NCBI GenBank assembly: GCA_963781595.1
Contig: CAWAGG010000001.1
Span: 957,145 to 1,021,144 of the forward strand
DNA: 64,000 nucleotides
Source of the DNA: JBEDUK01 sp963781595
GTDB taxonomy: Bacteria > Actinomycetota > UBA4738
Reading direction: 5' to 3'
A model generated the notes under the pieces. The model ran no database searches, was not told where the DNA came from, and was given only the letters and a program-made list of their open reading frames with translations. Each line of letters opens with the position of its first letter. Positions within the stretch are counted from its first letter, which is position 1. The position numbers and the translations under genes are program-made. Below are positions 35,159-43,345 of this stretch, in pieces.

Positions 35159-38100
35159 GTGGAGTTTCGGATCCTTGGACCGCTCGAAGTAGCAGACCGC
35201 GGCGGGACGCTTGAAGTTCGCGGAGCCAAGCCGCGCGCCCTCCTCGCCCTCTTGGTGATCGATGCCGGGCATGTGATCTCGACGGACCGCCTGATCGATG
35301 CGCTCTGGGGGGATGAGGCCCCCGTCCAAGCGGAGAACGCGCTTCAGGTCCACGTTTCGGCGCTCCGCAAGGTGTTCCGTCAGAGCAGCGAGAGCATCGA
35401 CAGCCGAGAGGTGCTCGTCACACAACGTCCGGGCTACGTGTTGCAGGTCGACGCCGACCGGATAGACGCTCGCCGTTTCGAACGTCTCGCCGATGAGGGC
35501 GCTCGGGCGCTCCGCGCGGACCACCATGCCGAAGCAGCCGCCCAACTACGCGAGGCATTGGCGTTGTGGCGCGGACCTGCGCTCGCGGAGTTCCGATACG
35601 AAACCTTCGCTCAGACCGACATCGAGCGCCTCGAGGAGCGGCGGATAACGGCACTCGAGGATCGCATCGAAGCCGACCTCGCACTGGGTCATCACGGAGA
35701 GGTGATCGGCGAGCTCGAAACGCTGATCGCGCGATGGCCGCTCCGGGAACGGCTGCGCTCGCATCTCATGCTTGCCCTCTATCGGAGCGGCCGCCAGGCG
35801 GAATCGCTCGACACCCTCCGACAGACCCGGGAGGTACTCGCCGACGAGCTCGGCATCGATCCCGGTCCGGAGCTGAGGCGACTGGGAGCCGCGATCCTCG
35901 CGCAAGATCCGGCACTGGAGCTCGTGGCCGACGAGACGGACGACGAAGCTTCGATCGCGCCGATCATCGCGGTCCAGCCACCCGCGCCCGAGAGAACGGC
36001 CCGCGGAGCCGGTCAGATCGCACATCTGGAGCGTGCGGAGATCGCACGTCTGGAGCGTGCGGACCATCCCGCGAAGGAACGGAAGGTCGTGACCGTGTTG
36101 TTCTGCGACATGGTCGGATCCACGGCACACGCGGACGGGGCGGATCCGGAGGATGTCGACGCTCGGATGCTGCCCTATTACCGACTCCTGCGAAGCCTGC
36201 TGGAAGGGTACGGCGGCACGGTCGAGAAGTTCGCAGGTGACGCCGTGATGGCTGTGTTCGGCGCGCCGACCACCCACGAGGACGACCCTGAACGAGCGGT
36301 ACGCGCAGGTCTTCGGATCGTTGAGGCGATCGAGGACATGAACGAACGACAGCCTGACCTCGACCTGCGGGTCCGGATCGGCATCGAGTCGGGTGAGGCG
36401 CTCGTCTCGCTCGACGCACGGCCAGAGCGCGGCGAACCGTTCGTGGTTGGGGACGTGGCCAACACTGCCTTTCGGCTGCAGACCGTGAGTCCATCGGCAG
36501 CGTTGGCGTCGGCGTCGCTGCGTATCGCGCCACTCAGGATGTGTTCCTCTACGAAGCATTGCCGGCCGTATTCGTCGACGGGAAATCGGAACCGGTCACG
36601 ATCTACCGAGCGACCGCGGCGCGCTCGACGTCGCCCGACGAGCCGAGCCGGCCGTACGCGAGCGCATTCGTCGGCCGCGACGTCGAGCGGGAGCTCTTGC
36701 GGGCGATCTTCTCGCGTTCCATGCACGACTCGAGTTGCCAGCTGGTCACGATCTGCGGCGAACCCGGCATCGGGAAGACCCGTCTCGTCGCCGACCTGTT
36801 CGCGTACGTCGACGGGGCCGGCGAGCGCATCGTCAGGTGGCGACGTGGACGATGCCTGTCATACGGGGAAGGCATCACCTTCTGGGCATTGGGGGATGTC
36901 GTCAAGGCGGAAGCGGGCATCAGAAGTTCGGACGACCCTGATACCGTTCGCGAAAAGGTCGACCGGATCTTGCCGGACGACGACGAAGCCGACCGCGAGT
37001 GGTTCCGCCAACATCTCCTACCGTTGGCCGGACTGGGCGCGGAACCGGGAACCGAGCGAGAGGAGTCGTTCGCGGCATGGCGTCGGTTCATCGAGCATCT
37101 GGCCGACAACCGACCAACCGTGCTGGTATTCGAGGACCTGCATTGGGCCGATGCGTCGTTACTCGCCTTCCTCGACTACCTCGTCGAGCACGCGAGCGCC
37201 GTGCCACTCACCATCGTTGCGACCGCGCGGCCCGAGCTGTATGAGCAACACCCGCTGTTCGGAGCCGCGGTGCGGAATGCCACCCGGATCGATCTCGCTC
37301 CGCTCACCCACGACGAGACGAACATCCTCGTGGCGAGCCTGTTGGAGGGCGGGGAGCTTCCCGACGCCATCCGGGAACTGATCTCTCAGCGATCCGGCGG
37401 GATCCCGTTGTTCGCCGAAGCGATCGTCCGCTTCCTCATCGAACGCGGGATCCTCCATCGAGAGGGTACGACATGGCGTCTCGACGATGGCGATATCCCG
37501 CTTCCCACGGTGATCGAAGCGTTGATCGCTGCACGCTTGGACTTGCTTCCTCCGGAACGGAAGGCGCTCCTCGCGGACGCCGCCGTCGTCGGAGAATCGT
37601 TCTGGTCGGGCGTCGTTGCGCACACGACAGGCATGGATCCGGAGAAGGTGGACCAGGAACTTCACGAGATCTCGCGGATGGAACTCGTTCGGAAGTCCCG
37701 CAACTCGTCGATGGCCGGGGAAACGGAGTATCGATTCTGGCACGTGCTCGTGCGCGACGTGTCGTACCGCCAGATACCTCGGGCACAGCGAGCCGAGAAG
37801 CACTTGGCCGTCGCCGGATGGATCGAAACGGTCGCCTCCGATCGCATCGAAGACCTGAGCGAGATCATCGCCTCGCATCACACGGAAGCGATCCGTCTGT
37901 TCAACGCGAGCGGACACCGTGAACGGGCCGCAGCGATCGGCGATCGGGCCGTCCATTACCTCACCCTGGCTGCTGAGAGGGCGATGGCGCTCAACGGAAG
38001 TCGGGCGGAAGATCAGTTTCGACAGGCCCTTGAGCTCATCTCGCCGGAGCATCCCGAGCGGCCGAAGCTTCTCGCGAAGCTCGCAGAAGCAGCCCAGATC

Positions 38101-39381
38101 AACGGTCATCTGACGGATGCAGCTGGATTCTACGAATCGGCGATCGAAGCGTACGAGGATCTGGGAGCTACGGACGAAGCGGCCGACCTCACGGTCCGGT
38201 ACACCGTCGTGCTGGCTAGCCTCGGCGAGAGCGAGCGTTCGCTTTCGCTCCTGGATGATCTGATCGATGCGCTCGGTTCCCGCCCGCCGAGCCCGCAGCT
38301 CGCCCGCGCTCACGCCGAGCGAGCGTACCCGGGAAGGGGCATCCCCTTCGGGGAGGCGGTCAGCCACGCTGACAGTGCCCTGTCACTGGCGGCGCGGCTC
38401 CGACTGCCGGACGTCCGAGCGCGCGCCCTCGACTTCCGGGGTGGTGCCCGTGTGGGTCTCGGGGATCCGGGTGGTCTCGACGACATGCGCGAAGGCCTGC
38501 GGCTTTCGCTCGAACTGGGGCTGACACGGCAGACCTACGTCGCGTACTTCAACCTCGTCGGCAACCTGACCTACGAGGATCCGCTCGCCGCGCTCGCGCT
38601 TGCCGACGAGGGGCTGCGGTTCGTGAGCGAACGCGGGCTCTCGGAAGGTGAGGCCTGGCTCAGCACATTTCGCCTGCAACCGATGTTCCAAGCCGGCCAC
38701 TGGAAGCACCTGATCCGATCCGCCGACGAGATGCTTTCCTGGGCCAAGTCTCGCGGATACACGACGATCGCGGTGGCTGCCGGGTACCCGAAGACATGGG
38801 TTATGTCACTCCGAGGTGCGGTCGCGGAGGCGGCCGCGCTCGCTCGCGAGCTGGAGGAAGTCGGCGTCTCGATACAGACGGCGACCTTGCTCAGCCTGCC
38901 GCTCATCGCAGCCAGTAGGTACGCGGGGGAGACAGCGGAGGCTGAGGCGCTCGCTGAACGCATGATCTCCGTTGCGGAAACGGGCCCCGATAGCCTTCTC
39001 GAGTTCGCGTCCGAGGCTGCTCGCGAGGTCGTCGCGCTCGGACGCCACGATCTACTGGTTCGCATCGGACAATCACTTCATGGGGAACTCGCGATCGCTC
39101 GCTACGGTCGGACGAGCTGCGAAGCCCTGCTCGCAGAGGTCGAAGGCCGCAGCGGTGATGCATGCGAGCTGTTCCTGGCCGCTGAGGAAGGCTGGTCTGC
39201 ATTCGGCAATCCGTACGAACGGGCGCACGCGATGCTCGGTGAAGCTCGGTGTCTCATCGCGCTCGGCCGCGCACCCGACGCCTCGCGGAACGCGGCCGAC
39301 GCGCTCGAGGCATTTCGGGAATTGGGGGCGGCGCGCGCGATCCAGGAGGCGCGGGGCGTGGTCGATCAGGTCTCCGCGTAG
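35159..39381 (+). CDS. SARP-cyclase-ATPase-TPR regulator, frameshifted
   Basis: A large regulator split by one frameshift near 36491. The first part (35159-36490) has a SARP winged helix and bacterial transcriptional-activation domain (VEFRILGPLEV; LIDALWGDEAPVQAENALQVHVSALRK; RYDALRRE-like TPR to about residue 250), then a class III cyclase (VTVLFCDMVGSTAHADG; KFAGDAVMAVFG). The second part, read in another frame to 39381, has Walker A ICGEPGIGKTRLVADLF, Walker B VLVFEDLHWADASLLAFLDY and TPR-like helices. Intact size about 1400 residues. The GTG at 35159 starts the SARP domain; an ATG at 35105 is possible. Expected to bind DNA at the 11-bp repeats upstream and to activate the cluster. Codon use is less GC-rich than flanks. 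Confidence 0.8.
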
Positions 39382-39493
39382 GTCGGGAGCCGCCGATCTG
39401 GTGGACGATTAGGGTGGGTTCGTCCCCTTGAGGTTCGATGCGAGACGTGCGAGCATCTCATCGAATGGACACTGAGAGCGTGGAGGCAGTCAC

Positions 39494-39898
39494 ATGACGT
39501 CAGGTGCTCCCTTAGACCCGCACTTCATCGTCGATGCTCGCTCGGTCGATCCAAACAATCTCCCCGACGACATCGTTATCCTCGGGTATCCGATGCCCAA
39601 CGTTCCGGCGAATGGGACGGTGCGCATCTACCTGACGCTCGACTTCTCGTACTGGGTAGACGTCTCGGCTGACGACATCGAGGCGCACGCGAACGACGGG
39701 AACACCACTCCGGCGATTCTCTGGGTCAAGCGGACGGCAACGATTACCGCGGGATCGCGAAGAACCGCCTCCCTCGAGTTCCTCGCGGGGAGCGTCGCCG
39801 ACAACTACCTAGGCGCGTCTCGTCTCTCTCCCGGTGGACTCGGGGCGACCGCTGGGTGCTGCACTTCGACGGTGAAGTCAGCCATCCTCTGCCCCTAG
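39494..39898 (+). CDS. Candidate lanthipeptide-type precursor (leader plus Cys/Ser/Thr core)
   Basis: 134 residues from an ATG with GGAGG 7 bp upstream. Residues 1-113 are an unfamiliar, acidic, beta-rich leader with no cysteine. A Gly-Gly pair at 114-115 is followed by the 19-residue tail LGATAGCCTSTVKSAILCP, which holds all three cysteines of the protein plus three Thr and two Ser. That is the composition of a core peptide whose Ser/Thr are dehydrated and cross-linked to Cys. Directly downstream are an APH-like kinase and a HopA1-like gene, the two-enzyme hallmark of class V lanthipeptides. The call as precursor is inference from this context; a stand-alone protein is the alternative. Confidence 0.65.
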   Translation: MTSGAPLDPHFIVDARSVDPNNLPDDIVILGYPMPNVPANGTVRIYLTLDFSYWVDVSADDIEAHANDGNTTPAILWVKRTATITAGSRRTASLEFLAGSVADNYLGASRLSPGGLGATAGCCTSTVKSAILCP

Positions 39899-39913
39899 GA
39901 AGCTCCGCGCTGA

Positions 39914-41068
39914 GTGGACGAGAGCATCCGCGCCGCCTCGCCGGATGCAACAACCGGACCTCGGATGCACGAGCCCACTCCCATCAAGGGAACGGCGGCG
40001 GTTCGCTACCTCGTTGATGGCGGGCTGTTGTCGGATCGCCAAGCTCAGCAAGCTCATACGGTTGAGGAATCCTCCCTACGCAATCAAAGCACGCACGTCG
40101 CCTGCGCCGACGGATCGGGATTCGTTCTGAAACAACGCCTCGCCGGACTGGCCAAATCCGACATCGCGAACGAGGCCGGCTGGCTGGAGCACCTCTGGAA
40201 CGTGGATCCGGATGGAGCCGCGCACTGGCTGCCTCGGTTCATCCACTACGACGCCGCAGAGGATCTGATCGTTACCGAACTGTTCCCCGGCAGTCGGGAC
40301 GTTCGTGCTTACCACGAGGCGGTTGGGAGAACCCCCGCATGGATCGGCAGCCGAATCGGGCAATCGCTGGCCTGGCTGCATCGCCTCGCAATACCGAGCC
40401 GCCCGGGCCATCCATTGGGGGACCCTGCGCCGTGGGTCCTTTGGAAGCATCGACCGGAGGTTAGCGACCTCAGGCGCGCGAGTGCCGCCGAGCTCAGACT
40501 CATCCGGGTCATCCAGGCTGCGCCCGACCTTCCCGAGGCGCTTGACGTCATGTGCAGCCGATGGGTTCAAGGAGCCATCGTCCACTGCGATATCAGGTTC
40601 TCGAACATCATCGCTCGACCGCGCAACCACGGCCCGTCCCGCCTCCAGCTGGTCGACTGGGAACTGACGCGAGCAGGCGACCCCGCATGGGATGTCGGTG
40701 CGTCGCTCGCCGCATACCTCGAGTCGTGGATCCTCTCGATGCCGGTGGCCCCCGAGACTCCCATCGAGGAGTCATCGCCCGCCACGCGGCACCCTTTGGC
40801 CGAGGTCCAGCCAGCAATACGAGCCCTGTGGGATGCGTACACCGATGGTGGCCAGCTGACCGGCGAGGGCGGTGAGGACTTCCTGACCCGAGCGATCGGA
40901 TACATCGCGGCCAATCTCGTTCGGACCGGGTACGAGCTTTCGAGCATCTCTGACGAGCTGCCTGCTCATGTCGTTCTGCTCGTGCAGGCGGCCGTGAACA
41001 TCATCCAGAGGCGCCATGACGCTGTCGTTCATCTCCTCGGTCTGCCACCGATCGGATGGGCACGGTGA
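39914..41068 (+). CDS. APH-like phosphotransferase (class V LanK/LxmK-like)
   Basis: 384 residues. An aminoglycoside-phosphotransferase-type kinase with the catalytic Brenner-type motif VHCDIRFSNIIA (H-x-D...N) and metal-binding VDWELTRAGDPAWDVG. N-lobe glycine-rich contact is weak, with FVLKQRLAGLAKSDIANEAGWLEHL carrying Lys and Glu. Its partner genes suggest it phosphorylates Ser/Thr of the peptide core before elimination, as LxmK-type kinases do in class V lanthipeptide systems. Start at GTG 39914 (AGGAAGC upstream); ATG 39965 possible. The 3' end overlaps the next gene by 13 bp, so the pair is coupled. Confidence 0.8.
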   Translation: MDESIRAASPDATTGPRMHEPTPIKGTAAVRYLVDGGLLSDRQAQQAHTVEESSLRNQSTHVACADGSGFVLKQRLAGLAKSDIANEAGWLEHLWNVDPDGAAHWLPRFIHYDAAEDLIVTELFPGSRDVRAYHEAVGRTPAWIGSRIGQSLAWLHRLAIPSRPGHPLGDPAPWVLWKHRPEVSDLRRASAAELRLIRVIQAAPDLPEALDVMCSRWVQGAIVHCDIRFSNIIARPRNHGPSRLQLVDWELTRAGDPAWDVGASLAAYLESWILSMPVAPETPIEESSPATRHPLAEVQPAIRALWDAYTDGGQLTGEGGEDFLTRAIGYIAANLVRTGYELSSISDELPAHVVLLVQAAVNIIQRRHDAVVHLLGLPPIGWAR

Positions 41069-42078
41069 CGACACCCGAGAACCTGATCAGGGGAGCAGTC
41101 AGAGCCATTCGTATCAACTCCCCTGTTCGATTCACCTGGCTGGGTAGGCGCTCGATCGTTCCGCCAAAGGAATTCGAGCGAGTCGCTTCTACCCGCGCAA
41201 GACGCGAGTTCCTCGTCGAGGCTGTGACCGGGCGACTCTACAGGGACTTCTACCGAAGTGGTCAAGTGCGCGCCGCAAGCTCTGCGGTCATCGCACCTCG
41301 ATTCGATGGCCCGTTCGTCTCAGCGTTGGTCGGCGCGAACGGTGGGACCGGTCCGTGGGATGAGGGTTGGGTGGTCGTGCGCGATACGTCGGGCGGCTTC
41401 CTCGTCGAGAAGGACGGGCTGACGCTACGCGCCCCGGTCACGACCTGCCGGACGGCGAGGAAGGGCGATCCTCTCAAGCCGGGCGCGCGGGTCCGGCTGC
41501 ACGTTGCGAAAGAACGCCTGGGGTTCTCGCCTGGCTTCTACACGGCAATGAGCGATGAGGCATGGCCGTCGAGCGGTCGCTCCAGCACGCTTCGAGTCTA
41601 TTGGCACTTGAGTCCAGACGGCGCCGTCGCGCTCGTTCGGTTCGTCACGGAGGAGCTCAATCAACTCCGGGTCGCGTTCGTGCTGAAGGTCCTTGACGAT
41701 CGCGCGTCTTATGACCGATGCGATGCTTGCGTTCTGTACCTGCTGCGTCACTCGCTGACCGGGGTGCGTCGAGCCCTCGAGGAGCTTTACCGAGTCCTCG
41801 AGCCACACGCGCAAGAAGGAGTGCCGGCGTTGTCCCTTCAGGTCGGCCGCGGCGTTGGTCTCGCGGATGACCCGCCCGACGGCGCGAGCTTCGGTTTGGC
41901 TCGGTGCCGTCTGATCGCGGAGGGCGTGGTCGCAGCCCACGAACAGGGCCTGCGAGCGCTCGACGATCGCGTGGAGGTGGTGTTCAGCCATTTCCGCGAC
42001 GCTGGGATCGACCCTGCGCGCCCGCACCTGAATCCAGGGTCGACGACGCAGTTCGCGCCGCTTGGAACGGTCGGGTGA
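41056..42078 (+). CDS. HopA1-like lyase (class V LanY/LxmY-like)
   Basis: 340 residues from an ATG at 41056, overlapping the kinase gene by 13 bp. The central block VYWHLSPDGAVALVRFVTEELNQLRVAFVLKVLDD and DACVLYLLRHSLTGVRRALEEL matches the HopA1 effector family. HopA1-like proteins act as phosphoSer/phosphoThr lyases in class V lanthipeptide clusters, dehydrating the peptide after the kinase phosphorylates it. No third partner subunit, LanD decarboxylase, ABC transporter or protease gene is seen nearby, so the cluster is minimal or incomplete. Its last 95 bases overlap a convergent small gene. Confidence 0.8.
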   Translation: MGTVTTPENLIRGAVRAIRINSPVRFTWLGRRSIVPPKEFERVASTRARREFLVEAVTGRLYRDFYRSGQVRAASSAVIAPRFDGPFVSALVGANGGTGPWDEGWVVVRDTSGGFLVEKDGLTLRAPVTTCRTARKGDPLKPGARVRLHVAKERLGFSPGFYTAMSDEAWPSSGRSSTLRVYWHLSPDGAVALVRFVTEELNQLRVAFVLKVLDDRASYDRCDACVLYLLRHSLTGVRRALEELYRVLEPHAQEGVPALSLQVGRGVGLADDPPDGASFGLARCRLIAEGVVAAHEQGLRALDDRVEVVFSHFRDAGIDPARPHLNPGSTTQFAPLGTVG

Positions 42079-42334
42079 CCGGCGCGGCACGTGTCGGTTC
42101 CTTCGTCTCGGTCAGCGCGGCGCGGGCCTTTCGGAGCCACGCGCGGTCGGATTCGACCCGCCATACGCCGTACGCGAACAGGACGACGGTCAGGACCGCG
42201 AGCGGCGCGAACGCGATGAGGAGAAGCGGGTCGAACTGACCCGCGCGCGACGCACCGCCGAACACGTGCGTGCTCGCCACGAGGTTCTCCACCGCGCCGG
42301 CGATCAACAGCAGGGCGATCACCACGAACTTCAT
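41984..42334 (-). CDS. Small two-helix membrane protein
   Basis: 116 residues from an ATG at 42334 with GGAGGAG upstream. Two membrane segments: FVVIALLLIAGAVENLVAS and PLLLIAFAPLAVLTVVLFAYGVW. A basic, disordered C-terminal tail overlaps the 3' end of the HopA1-like gene, which is converging. The promoter region carries the second copy of the SARP-type repeat, 68 bp before the start, the same distance and orientation as for the secreted protein at 34964. A role in self-protection or export of the cluster product is a guess. Function unknown. Confidence 0.6.
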   Translation of the reverse strand: MKFVVIALLLIAGAVENLVASTHVFGGASRAGQFDPLLLIAFAPLAVLTVVLFAYGVWRVESDRAWLRKARAALTETKEPTRAAPVTRPFQAARTASSTLDSGAGAQGRSQRRGNG

Positions 42335-42386
42335 CCCGTCCGCCCGTTCTCCTCCGCGGATCACCCGTCGTGATCCGGCCTGGAGC

Positions 42387-42443
42387 CACGGTGCGAGGAG
42401 GCGCTGAAGGGGTTCTGACGGACGCTGAAGACCGGCTGAAGGC
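42387..42443. promoter_or_regulatory. SARP-type direct-repeat element, copy 2
   Basis: Matches 35013-35069 over 57 bp with five mismatches and no gaps: CGCTGAAG at 42402, TTCTGACG at 42413, CGCTGAAG at 42423, GGCTGAAG at 42434. Lies 68 bp before the small membrane-protein gene on the minus strand. The two copies frame the SARP-to-HopA1 island. Confidence 0.7.
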
Positions 42444-42620
42444 AGCCGTTGCGACGTTCTCTCGATGGACCAGCCCACGATCATCGGGTCCCGTCGTCGC
42501 CGATGGCGCGTGTCGCCGAGATGTTCGGCGTCGCCTGTCCGAGCGTTGCGACCGTGCGACGCGGTTCTGGATCTTGGTCGAGGGTGGGCGCCACGTCGGG
42601 TTCGTGGAGCGCTATGCGGG
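42444..42620. other. Intergenic stretch with no convincing gene
   Basis: Between the repeat element and the DinB gene. One frame ends RATRFWILVEGGRHVGFVERYAG (stop about 42624), which has the look of a gene tail, but no start, ribosome site or family is recognised. I call nothing here. Confidence 0.3.
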
Positions 42621-43193
42621 CTAGCTGCTGGCCTGCCTCCACGGTTCCATCCACGGCGTCGCCGGCCAGCCTTCAGCTGCAGCCATGAGCGGGAACGCGT
42701 TGGCGCCGTCCACGGATTCGCGCACGATGTCCGCGTGGCCCGCGTGCCGCGCCGTCTCCGCGATCAGGTGCAGCAGGATCCAGCGCACCGACCAGGCTTC
42801 GACGTCCTTCGGGAACCACGGCACGTCCGGCGGCACCGGCACGGGCTGGCCCAGGTCCGACACGTTCGCGACCGCCGCCTCCGTCTCGGCCGCGGCGCGT
42901 GTGTAGTCATCCAGCAGGTCCGCGAGCGTGTCGTCCTCCGTCATGAGGAAGCTCGCCACGTAGTCGTCGCGCGAGCCCCGCGGTCGCTGCAGCATCGTCG
43001 CGACCCAGGATCGTTCGACGCTCGCCAGGTGCTTGATCAGGCCGCCGACCGACAACGAGCTCGCGCTCGGCGTGGTCCGTGCCTGCTCGTCCGTCAGGCC
43101 GTACGCGGCGATCCGGAGCACGTGCCGCTGCTGTTCCAGGTATGCGAGGAGGCCGTCTCGTTCGTCGATGACGGGTCGAACCAGTCCAGGCAT
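42621..43193 (-). CDS. DinB-family (DUF664) protein
   Basis: 190 residues. A DinB/DUF664 four-helix bundle: LSVGGLIKHLASVERSWVATML, RWILLHLIAETARHAGHADIVRE carrying the conserved His triad, and SVRWILLHL. Such proteins bind a metal and often transfer mycothiol or bacillithiol to electrophiles; here it is a stand-alone unit. Starts at ATG 43193, after GGGAGGTTGAT. Tail runs into a short Pro/Trp-rich end. Divergent from the PLC-like gene at 43346 with a 152-bp gap. Confidence 0.85.
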   Translation of the reverse strand: MPGLVRPVIDERDGLLAYLEQQRHVLRIAAYGLTDEQARTTPSASSLSVGGLIKHLASVERSWVATMLQRPRGSRDDYVASFLMTEDDTLADLLDDYTRAAAETEAAVANVSDLGQPVPVPPDVPWFPKDVEAWSVRWILLHLIAETARHAGHADIVRESVDGANAFPLMAAAEGWPATPWMEPWRQASS

Positions 43194-43345
43194 ATCAACC
43201 TCCCGAACGCTCGGAGAAGGGACGAAGGGTACCGTACCGCCCCGAACGCACCCATCGTGGGCAGCGCGTTTGCGGAAAGGCCGCTCGCGAGCGCACGCTC
43301 ACGGATCCGCGATCGTGGTCCCACGAGGTATCCCGGGAGGCCCCC

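Noticed and set aside
42444..42620. Possible short gene ending FWILVEGGRHVGFVERYAG
   Set aside because: No start, no ribosome site and no recognised family; left as intergenic.
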